From Bacillota bacterium (GTDB lineage: Bacteria > Bacillota > Clostridia > Caldicoprobacterales > Xylanivirgaceae): a stretch of 38,340 bases of DNA. The notes beneath the pieces are model-generated. The model was not told the origin of the DNA and did not search any database. It was given only the letters and a program-made list of their open reading frames with translations. The stretch lies in NCBI GenBank assembly GCA_023621995.1, contig JAMOAB010000083.1, forward strand, positions 1 through 38,340. The letters are read 5' to 3'. Shown here piece after piece: positions 30,101 to 37,220 of the stretch (its first letter is position 1; each line of letters starts with the position of its first letter). The position numbers and the translations under genes are program-made.

Positions 30101-30374
30101 CTCTGTGTTAGTCCCATGGGCTAAATCATACGAAATTCGTAAATTAGTTGCTTCTAGATTATTTGAAGATATGAAAAGGGTGTGTCGTTCGGTTCAGGTA
30201 GTTACTCCCTGTAACCCAACTATAGACTTGTTAGATAAGGTAAGAGTTATTGACAAAGATTCTTCTACAAACGCTGTTTATACAGTAAAGGGTATTAGAA
30301 GAAGCTATAGTCCGGAATCTGGTCTAACACAACATCTAGAACTGTTTTGGTCTGGGAAAGGGACGGTGATATAG
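27192..30374 (+). CDS. Tail hub protein with M23 endopeptidase and GH73-type glucosaminidase (1060 aa)
   Basis: ATG 27192 behind AGGTGAT. Domains in order: short N-terminal hub part (1-75); M23/LytM peptidase ~80-235, with HQGID (His106, Asp110) and HLHFEVH (His218-x-His220) as zinc ligands and catalytic His; a beta-sandwich ~285-430; baseplate hub segment ~480-620 (SCDIVTSLEQDSAEAIITIP ... FTGLIDKIDVRNDPPTITIT); FlgJ/GH73-like glucosaminidase ~630-775, with QAILESGWGKH (Glu658 candidate acid) and NNIFGIKAGDGW; then the rest of the hub ~795-1060 (VDKTIDFSRARSHIIVVDEE, RVIDKDSSTNAVYTVKGIRR). Expected action: local digestion of both glycan and peptide links at DNA entry. Two different hydrolases inserted in one hub is uncommon. 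Confidence 0.88.
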   Translation: MQYLSKDFKNKLKDNLKAGQYSRPRCIVEVDRMAFIPGKIEQLTIDDFDLDTEVEVQREWIEANESGLFNGSTTINTDNIVFPVQGMSLSNVTSEFGAARSGGRKHQGIDIALNEKAFPERRGVGTPILAAWGGKVSTVRKSNLYNGYGIYVDIIHPNGLRTRYAHLDNALVSVGDVVSPGQVIGEGGNTGSVRSSGKAVLGSYSDTSSMRYKGYGAHLHFEVHESVDDKGNYRAVNPRPYLEGKKKPATSISQQGDGVIKQRSVVGYKNATRLNETFFKKDWYKNPKYTFKDKFLKLSSLEKNTIGGVHNWNTLTFKKKLFSRGITTGMNIKMKMPKAGYMDIVIRSNFSSADGDEFYITINDPKKRSVNLKQFSGLGRVQELKKIYVPSGDVNIDITIKWGGKDAVKNGKKTDKKFSIGRIKIVDIVPTKEVASHFYLDKGYSTKQEDFIKTQGGYWEEREIVDFVFSNEPQVFDLSVGEFVYTDTLTLDKVSSCDIVTSLEQDSAEAIITIPNPNGFYSPEYNPYYFPELFNPSPFSYFLGGFQTGTLSNNTPIRIYMGYGEEVIRVFTGLIDKIDVRNDPPTITITARDMYKKISDKVLTETKQYPAIDLIDDFPGGTPQSENAFINEIAPGAMETYKQYGILPSITIAQAILESGWGKHRIGNNIFGIKAGDGWKGKTVTRTTTEYVNGQWVSVKSTFRDYDSVADSIKDHAKLVGTASRYEPVRNAKDYKEAARALQSAGYATDPKYAQKLINIIEQNNLTMFDEATEGGVTMSGGEVGGEKVAWLKSAVVQDLIAHAGMFGWRRHPEDLKYPDAVIEESYLISIDQESGTYVRAVPGKEGEFEVVNLEASPTPKGWMNPYTDEYGRTFVQYQHRVGECISEVLKDTHYRSYCDRYGTYRLETMDYNKPIVDTYTYRENLVMVDKTIDFSRARSHIIVVDEEGNKSSFLDKEILMELKGEVRTASVLVPWAKSYEIRKLVASRLFEDMKRVCRSVQVVTPCNPTIDLLDKVRVIDKDSSTNAVYTVKGIRRSYSPESGLTQHLELFWSGKGTVI

Positions 30375-30375
30375 A

Positions 30376-30774
30376 GTGATACATGGTGGAATTGTTAATG
30401 ATAATATTGTATTTCCTGTCTTGGATTTAATTCGTAAGGAAATGAAGGAACAAGGTGTTGATTTTGGTATACCCTCAGTAATTTTATACAGGGACCATCC
30501 GTTAGATGATGAAATTGTGACAGCAGCTGAATTAACATATGAATCTGGATTGGTGGAGGAAATAATACTAACAAGAGGTAGTGATGATGAGTCAACTTAC
30601 CCTGAGGGTTTAAAACCAGGTCATCCAGACTATGAATATTGTAAGTATTGGAGATTAACTGCTGTGTCCATATCATATTATAATAAGGGTGAAAATGCAC
30701 AGAGAAGATATGAAATAGATTTAAATTATGATAAAAATGGTTTATTAGAAAGTACAACAGTAACAAAGATTTAG
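30376..30774 (+). CDS. Small baseplate-associated protein (132 aa)
   Basis: GTG 30376 lies 1 nt after the hub stop, with AAAGGGACGG upstream. The N-terminus (MIHGGIVNDNIVFPVLDLIR) is helical, and the rest is mixed, with YWRLTAVSISYYNKGENAQR (~95-114) and a final beta pair (YEIDLNYDKNGLLESTTVTK). No known family recognised. Its tight coupling to the hub gene suggests a tail-tip or baseplate structural part. Confidence 0.75.
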   Translation: MIHGGIVNDNIVFPVLDLIRKEMKEQGVDFGIPSVILYRDHPLDDEIVTAAELTYESGLVEEIILTRGSDDESTYPEGLKPGHPDYEYCKYWRLTAVSISYYNKGENAQRRYEIDLNYDKNGLLESTTVTKI

Positions 30775-30787
30775 GGGAGGGATTGTA

Positions 30788-31228
30788 GTGTCTTTTACTA
30801 TAAGTTATGTTGCTGGAGGAGTAATAGATAAAGTAAGACAGCTACCATATCCTCATTTTTCTATATACACTGTACCATATATAAAAGGTAGAAGAATAGA
30901 AGCAGGTGGTAGTGGGGTGTATACAGATACTTTTAGCCTTCCCTTTCCTACTGAGTTTCTATCAGTTGCTTTTGCTGCTAGTGAGTATTGTGATGGAGAT
31001 TATTGGGAGTTGACATTGGGTGATGTGAAAGTTTGTGAAACAATTTATACTAAAGAGCTACCCGAATCTGTTTCAATGGGTAACAGTTTCGGTATAGTTT
31101 ATCCTTTAGAAGAAAATACACCTATAAAGTTTGATTTTCATAATGTTAGTGGAAAATCCAAATCGGTATGGTATAATATTAAATTTTTAAGAGGGGAGGA
31201 AGAGGAGGAAGATGGATTGTCGGAATAG
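30788..31228 (+). CDS. Hypothetical beta-rich tail protein (146 aa)
   Basis: GTG 30788 behind AGGGGAGGGA. Beta-rich from the start (FTISYVAGGVIDKVRQLPYP), with GWYxx-free strands, DGDYWELTLGDVKVCETIYT (~63-82) and FDFHNVSGKSKSVWYNIKFL (~117-136). The pattern 'EFLSVAFAASEYCDGDYWEL...KVCETIYTKELPESV' resembles jelly-roll parts of phage adsorption proteins. The C-terminus is acidic and overlaps the next gene by 17 nt. Not identifiable further. Confidence 0.7.
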   Translation: MSFTISYVAGGVIDKVRQLPYPHFSIYTVPYIKGRRIEAGGSGVYTDTFSLPFPTEFLSVAFAASEYCDGDYWELTLGDVKVCETIYTKELPESVSMGNSFGIVYPLEENTPIKFDFHNVSGKSKSVWYNIKFLRGEEEEEDGLSE

Positions 31229-32006
31229 ATTGCGAAGTGCCCCCTGTGCTTGGATAGAAGGAGAGAGTACTGTTAAAAATTTATTGACAGATTTATCCAA
31301 TGAAATAGTGAATGCTTATATCCCTAATCCTGATGGTGGTGGGGAGTATAGTAGATGGGAGATTTTATATAAAGAAAGAGAACATGACTTTGTAACTTAT
31401 ACATTAGGCTCAAAAAGAGTTACAGGTAGATATATACACGAAGATGGTATGGATAGTATTGTGTATCAAATTCCAGAGGAACCTAAAAATTATAAAGCTA
31501 GTGATGGGTATTTTTATGAAGCCAAAAATAATACTCCTGTAGGAGAGTATACTGATACACATCCTGAACATAGGACTGGGAAGAGAATTAGTTTTGCACC
31601 TTTTACACACAATGGTGAAGTAGTTGAGGTAGAAAATGCTTTAGTAACTTTAGTTGATATGTACCCAGATACTCCAGCGATGATGTTTAAAAATAGATGG
31701 GAGAAGTATCAAGCTTATATAGTCAAACATACGAGAATTGATTATTTAGGTAATGAAGTAGAGGATAAAAATTGGAACTATTATAAATTAATAGCACCAT
31801 TACCAGATGATTGGACTTATTTTTTATATAAAGGTGGTTCAATAACTGTAGGGAGGTATCAATATACAGAGAATGGTACAGTGCATACAGCTCCACGTAT
31901 ACTTACAGTTAGGCGTTCATATTCAGTAGATCATTATACATTTACCCCTGAATATCATATAGTATCAGAAAAATTAGTGCTAAAGTGTAATACTAGTGTA
32001 TTTTGA
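31212..32006 (+). CDS. Tail appendage protein (264 aa)
   Basis: ATG 31212 behind a GGAGGAAGAGGAGGAAG run that doubles as the acidic end of the previous gene. The N-terminal helix (NRLRSAPCAWIEGESTVKNL then LLTDLSNEIVNAYI) precedes strand-rich sequence (DSIVYQIPEEPKNYKASDGY, GSITVGRYQYTENGTVHTAP). Residues 20-60 resemble the start of the protein at 33004 (helix ending in an 'E-I-N' pattern, then a WE/WEI strand), suggesting a shared N-terminal module. No catalytic motif seen. It overlaps the next gene by 11 nt in a different frame. Confidence 0.7.
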   Translation: MDCRNRLRSAPCAWIEGESTVKNLLTDLSNEIVNAYIPNPDGGGEYSRWEILYKEREHDFVTYTLGSKRVTGRYIHEDGMDSIVYQIPEEPKNYKASDGYFYEAKNNTPVGEYTDTHPEHRTGKRISFAPFTHNGEVVEVENALVTLVDMYPDTPAMMFKNRWEKYQAYIVKHTRIDYLGNEVEDKNWNYYKLIAPLPDDWTYFLYKGGSITVGRYQYTENGTVHTAPRILTVRRSYSVDHYTFTPEYHIVSEKLVLKCNTSVF

Positions 32007-32997
32007 AAAACCATACGATAATAATAACTATGTTATGGTGCAATATGGTGTAAAGATAAAGTATCAAAGAAATTTAAGGGGCGATCCGGAAGAATCTTAT
32101 CGCTTAGCATGTGATTTAGATACTATAGGTATTGGTAAAACTCCGGAGATCATTGATGAACATGAAGCATACAGAGCATTTGAGAGACAGATTAGTAATT
32201 ATTATGAACCAGGGGACTTAGTTTTAGGTGGGGTAAGAAGCCCTATATCTTATTGGTTTTTTTCTGAGAATTCTACAAAAAAATGGTTAATTCCAAATAT
32301 GCGTGGGAAAGATTCAGTGGTGAGATATTGGATTAGTTTTAATAATGATAGAGTTATTATTTTATTAGAGGGGGATCCTAATTTTGAATTTGAATCTTTC
32401 TACAGAAGTCTTGCTTATATTGGTAAATTTATTCCGTTAAACCCAGATGATAATGAAACTAATTTTGCTGTCACAGTAGGGATGGGGGCATTGGATAAAA
32501 ATAAATCTGGTTTTACATTAAAGGATATAAATAAAGAGAATAATCCTGAATATGCAAAATATGGAGCGTTTACATCTAATGGTATGGATACTGTATCTGT
32601 GTATCGTGGGATAAGTAGATTACCATATCAAGAGTATGTACCTGCTTTTCTTGTACAGTTACCAAATTATCCTAATGTAGGCACCCTACCAAAGGGGGTG
32701 GGAAGGTTAGTATTAGCTGATTATTTATTTCAACCTTCTCAATGGACAGATCATGTACATTCAAGTCCAATTTATCTAGTTAATGGATATGAAGGATATA
32801 GAGGTTATTTAGATGGGATAGTTGCTATATATGATCAATATTTAAGGAATGGGGATGAGTTAGATTGGGATGTAGGTGATTATGTAGAGACATATAAGTT
32901 TTTTAATATAAATGTTCCTATTAGTTTTTTAGACAAATCCCCCGCACCTGGTGGGGTAATGTCGGTAGCAATTTTAAAAGAAATAAAAAGGAGATGA
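31996..32997 (+). CDS. Tail appendage protein, paralogue A (333 aa)
   Basis: GTG 31996 overlaps the previous stop; its RBS is weak (AAAGTG), so it probably relies on translational coupling. The C-terminal two thirds match the protein at 33004: SLAYIGKFIPLNPDD against SFMYIGKTEPFEFNKDD, SSPIYLVNGYEGYRGYLDGI against LSPVYVVHPYEGYRSQLKDC, and YKFFNINVPISFLDKSPAPG against YRFFDINTEQNFFNMSPNIG. No known enzyme motif. Probably a multimeric structural part of the tail tip or side fibres. Confidence 0.75.
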   Translation: MYFEKPYDNNNYVMVQYGVKIKYQRNLRGDPEESYRLACDLDTIGIGKTPEIIDEHEAYRAFERQISNYYEPGDLVLGGVRSPISYWFFSENSTKKWLIPNMRGKDSVVRYWISFNNDRVIILLEGDPNFEFESFYRSLAYIGKFIPLNPDDNETNFAVTVGMGALDKNKSGFTLKDINKENNPEYAKYGAFTSNGMDTVSVYRGISRLPYQEYVPAFLVQLPNYPNVGTLPKGVGRLVLADYLFQPSQWTDHVHSSPIYLVNGYEGYRGYLDGIVAIYDQYLRNGDELDWDVGDYVETYKFFNINVPISFLDKSPAPGGVMSVAILKEIKRR

Positions 32998-33003
32998 TTT
33001 ATA

Positions 33004-34086
33004 ATGGCACATTTTAAGTATATTAGTAGGTTAGATATTCCTGCAAATGAGTTTTTAAATTTTTTAAGGGATGAAATAAATTCATTAGATATTTATCCTT
33101 ATGACGAAGAACACGATGAACAGCCAATAAATTGTATATGGGAGGTTCATAGTGAAGTAACTGAAGGTGAGTATGTAAAAGAACTAATTTTAAGAAGGGG
33201 TATCCCTGAAGGTGAGACAGCCAAAGAATTTTTTGTGAGGTTGACTAATGAAGCGGTAGTTAATCCTTCCACAAGGTACGCAACTTTTACAGTACAGATA
33301 CTAGATGAGTATGATGAGGAAAATGAAACATTTAAATTAGAGGGTCCTGTTGTAAAATATCAATGTGCAGACGAAAAAATGGCAAATACTGAGAGAACTG
33401 CAAATCATTCTCTTCATATTTTCATGAATATCGATAATGATAGAATCGCAGCGGTTATACAAGCGGATCCAGTAGTTAATTTTGATGACTATAGAAAATC
33501 TTTTATGTATATTGGTAAGACAGAACCTTTTGAATTTAACAAGGATGATATAGAAGGTAATGTGTTGTTAACTGCGGGGGCGGTGGATCCAGAACCAACA
33601 ATGAGTGAATTAAAGTCAAATGGGCAGTATTTTGGTATTTATACTTCACCTGGTAATAATACTTTTCAGATGTTAGGAACTAAGTCAAGAGTAAAGTTCC
33701 AAAAACATTATCCAGCTTTTATTACACCTGCTCCTAAACCAGGTAATGCTTATATACATCCTGAGTTAGGTGATACAGGGTTAGAATTAGAGAAACAAGG
33801 TTTTCAAGCTTCAAGACACACCGATAAATATCATTTGTCCCCAGTATATGTAGTTCACCCATATGAGGGGTATAGGAGTCAATTAAAGGATTGTATTGCA
33901 GTGATAAAGCATAATATACTTCATTATGATAAATTAATTGTAGATGTGGATAAGTGTAAATACCCAGATAAACCATGGAAACAGGAAGTATATAGATTTT
34001 TTGATATAAATACAGAGCAAAATTTCTTTAATATGTCCCCAAATATAGGAACTGCAATAGCAATATTAAGTGAAATACGATATTAA
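33004..34086 (+). CDS. Tail appendage protein, paralogue B (360 aa)
   Basis: ATG 33004 behind AAAAGGAGATG. Its C-terminal ~240 residues are paralogous to the upstream protein (see that entry). The N-terminal ~110 residues (SRLDIPANEFLNFLRDEINS ... EYVKELILRRGIPEGETAKE) are extra relative to it and are reminiscent of the protein at 31212, so paralogue B looks like a fused version of a module pair that is split in the two preceding genes. The stop at 34084-34086 is followed at once by a hairpin. Structural, function unknown. Confidence 0.75.
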   Translation: MAHFKYISRLDIPANEFLNFLRDEINSLDIYPYDEEHDEQPINCIWEVHSEVTEGEYVKELILRRGIPEGETAKEFFVRLTNEAVVNPSTRYATFTVQILDEYDEENETFKLEGPVVKYQCADEKMANTERTANHSLHIFMNIDNDRIAAVIQADPVVNFDDYRKSFMYIGKTEPFEFNKDDIEGNVLLTAGAVDPEPTMSELKSNGQYFGIYTSPGNNTFQMLGTKSRVKFQKHYPAFITPAPKPGNAYIHPELGDTGLELEKQGFQASRHTDKYHLSPVYVVHPYEGYRSQLKDCIAVIKHNILHYDKLIVDVDKCKYPDKPWKQEVYRFFDINTEQNFFNMSPNIGTAIAILSEIRY

Positions 34087-34087
34087 T

Positions 34088-34110
34088 AGAACTACCTTCA
34101 GGGTAGTTCT
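34088..34110 (+). promoter_or_regulatory. Perfect hairpin between appendage gene and long fibre gene
   Basis: AGAACTACC (34088-34096) pairs with GGTAGTTCT (34102-34110), 9 bp, loop TTCAG. TATACA follows instead of a U run, so a terminator role is weak; an mRNA-stability or processing role is possible. It also shows that the frame across it is unlikely to be coding, which moves the next start downstream. Confidence 0.6.
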
Positions 34111-34132
34111 TATACATAAGGACGGTGGTTGT

Positions 34133-37100
34133 GTGTACAATTTTAAGATTGTTGATTATAAACTATCAAAACAAGAATATATATTCAAATTTTTAAGCAC
34201 ACAAGATGAAGGCAAATATAACTTTGTTTATGTGCCTTATTCAGAATTTCCTGCATTACTAATGTTGGATTATATATTGGCAACCAACCCTCATGAATTC
34301 AATGTAGATATATTTAATTATTTTAGTGAAACGGGTCAGTCAGAAAAGTATAGTGATGGCGATATATTAGTGCTTTCTGAAGGTTTAAATAGTAAAGAAG
34401 GGTACATTAATAAGTTAGGTATATATAAAAAAGATTATTACCCAAGTCAAACAAAAGGTTTAATTGGTGCAGTAAAAGAACAAGCTCATGATAAAGGAAG
34501 TGTTCTAGAACTAAGTTTAACCGAGGGGAAATTTAAAATTGTGGATTTATTCAAGTATATTGGTTCTCAAAAAATAGGTGGGGGTACCGTTAAGGTAGGG
34601 ATAGATAATTTTTTAAGGGAGAATATAATTTTATCAACACTCATATCAGAAAAATATTTAGGTGACAGAAAAGACTGGGTATCAGCGGATTTTTTAAGTA
34701 TTAAACACACCACTCGAGATTCATCCTATGTAGAGTTCGTTTCTGGTATTCAAGTATATAAGGAAGATGAGAAAATAGAGGTTCATTCTTCAATTAATAG
34801 TTATCTTGGTGATAATAGAGTTGGGAATTTTATCAATATTTTTGGAGTAAATAGAGTTAATACGTATGAAACGGTGTTACACGAAGGTATTTATGCAAAA
34901 GTTTTAAACCAATTTAATGGCGTAATTATTGATGGGGATTTGTACACTAGGGATTATTTATTTTCTAATATGAGTTCGATTTCAACTGGGTTAAGAGATA
35001 TTGTTTTAAAGAGTAGTGTTTTTGATTTTACATTTGCACAAAGATATTCGTATATTTATAGTGAGATTATATTTGATGATTTATTTACTGAAAGAAAAAA
35101 TGAATTTAAGGGACATAGAGTTCACACATATGATTATATTAAATACTCTAGTTTTGTATTGGATTATACTGAAGAGTACTCGCTTAGTGGAATATATACT
35201 GAAATTATAGAAGGACTACACAGTAAAAAAGATTTAGTATGTTATGGATTTTTATTTTCTATAGCACCATACCAAAAAGAAGTTTACACCAATATATCTG
35301 AATTGGGTAGTTTTAACAAAATAAGTGGTGATAAGGGCATCATAGAATTTGTGTCATTTTTGAATAAAGAAACTGGGGTGGAAGTAAGCATAGAAACCCC
35401 TATATTTAGCACATATGATGCTGAAAGATTAGCAGGTATAGAATATTTATTAAATGGGATAGTTGAGACTGATCGTAGAGGTGAACTATTTTATTCTAAA
35501 TATTCAATTATTCCAAAAAATAGATTCGGTTATACAGTAGTAGGAGGCTGGGCTGATAGATATAAGGAAAATAGGGCTGTTAGAGAGTATATTTTTACAA
35601 GTGAAGATGAAGGTATGGGTCCATCAATAATATTTGATGTTGGTGATTTAAATAGGGAAGATGGCAGTCTATCTATTATAACCTCTCATTTAATGGTTGA
35701 TTATGAGAATGAATCCATGAAAGATTCCGATTTTATTATATCTATTGGGGATGAGCGATCAGGTTATGAAGATATTTATTATATATCTGGTATAAACACA
35801 AAAGACAGAAATACCCAATTAATGGGTTTGGATGTAGGGGTTAGAAGTGATAAGAGGTATTCACATATATTACTTGTAGGGTTAACAAGTGATAAGGAGA
35901 AGGATGCGGATCAAGCATATAATTGGTTTTCTGATAAAGATATTGATTCTTTTACAAATTATTTTTATCACTCTGGTGACAGGATATTTTCTCCTATAGG
36001 TTTTTTAAAATATGGCATATATTCTTTTGAAGAAAGACAACATGAGGCTATAGTTGATTTTACTAGCAGATTGGGAAGTATTGATTTAGGGAAGCACGCA
36101 TTTATTGATAATTATATCAGTACTAGTAGTAGGGATATGAGTGGTAAAGGAGTAATAGAAGGTTTATTTTTTACAGATTTGGATGCTCCTAGAGAAGGCA
36201 GGTTAGAATTTGTTCTAGATGTCACTAAGCCTAGAAAAAAACTTTTGAAATCATGGTTAGAAGAAGTTGACAGAGATTTAAAAAAGGATATGTTTTTGGA
36301 AGGGTATGTGGAAGGGGTAAAACGTACTACAAGAGGTTTGGTAAAATACACCCCTGATTTATATAAAAGAGCAATACAAAAGAATATAACAATGCAGAAT
36401 GATTTAACTTCAGCAGGCATAAAGAGAATTAATAAATTAGATATTGGTGCACGCAAAATGGATGGTAGTGTCCCCATACAAAAAGATATGGATAGAACAA
36501 ATTTACTGGATGGGTTACGTTACAAAAAAGAACCCCTATTAAAATATTTTGTAGAAGATCATGATTATGAAAAAGATGGTGTTGTTGATTACACACAAAT
36601 ATATTCTGATAAATTTAAGGATGCTTTTATAGAAAATCAAATTAGCAGCCAAAGTTTAATGTATGATTATTCCCGTATTTTAAAGGAAGGTATGCAGGTA
36701 GAACATTGGGAAGTAGGATATGCTATACCAGAGAATTATGACCCAAAAGATCCTTTTAATGCATATTATCCATGGGCGGAAGAAAGAAATACTTATAGTA
36801 TAGTGCAAGAAAGTCAGTGGGAACGTGTAAAAGGGGATTGGACTATAAATAAAGGCAAGGCTGAAATAATTTCCAAGGACGGTGAAGGGTTATTAGTTGT
36901 AAGTAATCCATATGAGGATTTTAAATTTAAATTCTGTGTAACATTAGGTTATGAACCACAAAGTAGGGTGGGATTTGTTTTTAGATATAAAGATATTTTA
37001 AATTATTATAAGGTTAGTATAAGTCCTGGTTCAAACCCAATTGAATTAGTGCAACTAATTGATGGAAGGGAACGAAAAGTAGCATCTCCTATAGCTCCAT

Positions 37101-37210
37101 TTTTTATGGAGGGGGGAAGTATGCATTATATAGATTTATCTTGTGTAGAAAATAAATTGGTTATCTATTTAGATGGTAGATTACAGTATGATATTTTATT
37201 AGAGAGTTGA
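34133..37210 (+). CDS. Long tail fibre-like protein with lectin-like C-terminus (1025 aa)
   Basis: The open frame reaches back to GTG 34070, but that start has no RBS and its first codons lie in the 34088-34110 hairpin. I prefer GTG 34133 (starting MYNFKIVDYKLSKQEYIFKF) with AAGGACGGTGG just upstream. Residues 1-680 are rich in Tyr, Ser and Asp in repeated short strands, probably a fibrous beta array. A helical linker follows (~700-860, KKLLKSWLEEVDRDLKKDMF). The last ~110 residues (QWERVKGDWTINKGKAEIIS ... LVIYLDGRLQYDILLES) fit a concanavalin/LamG-type sugar-binding jelly roll, as in many adsorption proteins. No chaperone or peptidase domain seen. Host-range determinant is plausible. Confidence 0.7.
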   Translation: MYNFKIVDYKLSKQEYIFKFLSTQDEGKYNFVYVPYSEFPALLMLDYILATNPHEFNVDIFNYFSETGQSEKYSDGDILVLSEGLNSKEGYINKLGIYKKDYYPSQTKGLIGAVKEQAHDKGSVLELSLTEGKFKIVDLFKYIGSQKIGGGTVKVGIDNFLRENIILSTLISEKYLGDRKDWVSADFLSIKHTTRDSSYVEFVSGIQVYKEDEKIEVHSSINSYLGDNRVGNFINIFGVNRVNTYETVLHEGIYAKVLNQFNGVIIDGDLYTRDYLFSNMSSISTGLRDIVLKSSVFDFTFAQRYSYIYSEIIFDDLFTERKNEFKGHRVHTYDYIKYSSFVLDYTEEYSLSGIYTEIIEGLHSKKDLVCYGFLFSIAPYQKEVYTNISELGSFNKISGDKGIIEFVSFLNKETGVEVSIETPIFSTYDAERLAGIEYLLNGIVETDRRGELFYSKYSIIPKNRFGYTVVGGWADRYKENRAVREYIFTSEDEGMGPSIIFDVGDLNREDGSLSIITSHLMVDYENESMKDSDFIISIGDERSGYEDIYYISGINTKDRNTQLMGLDVGVRSDKRYSHILLVGLTSDKEKDADQAYNWFSDKDIDSFTNYFYHSGDRIFSPIGFLKYGIYSFEERQHEAIVDFTSRLGSIDLGKHAFIDNYISTSSRDMSGKGVIEGLFFTDLDAPREGRLEFVLDVTKPRKKLLKSWLEEVDRDLKKDMFLEGYVEGVKRTTRGLVKYTPDLYKRAIQKNITMQNDLTSAGIKRINKLDIGARKMDGSVPIQKDMDRTNLLDGLRYKKEPLLKYFVEDHDYEKDGVVDYTQIYSDKFKDAFIENQISSQSLMYDYSRILKEGMQVEHWEVGYAIPENYDPKDPFNAYYPWAEERNTYSIVQESQWERVKGDWTINKGKAEIISKDGEGLLVVSNPYEDFKFKFCVTLGYEPQSRVGFVFRYKDILNYYKVSISPGSNPIELVQLIDGRERKVASPIAPFFMEGGSMHYIDLSCVENKLVIYLDGRLQYDILLES

Positions 37211-37220
37211 GGTGTATTTT

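Noticed and set aside
30395-30766. 123-codon minus-strand open frame
   Set aside because: Covers almost exactly the plus-strand 132-aa gene, His/Leu-rich composition typical of antisense frames; no RBS.
36112-36477. 121-codon minus-strand open frame inside the fibre gene
   Set aside because: Shadow of a lysine-rich coding stretch on the plus strand; no start context or known domain.
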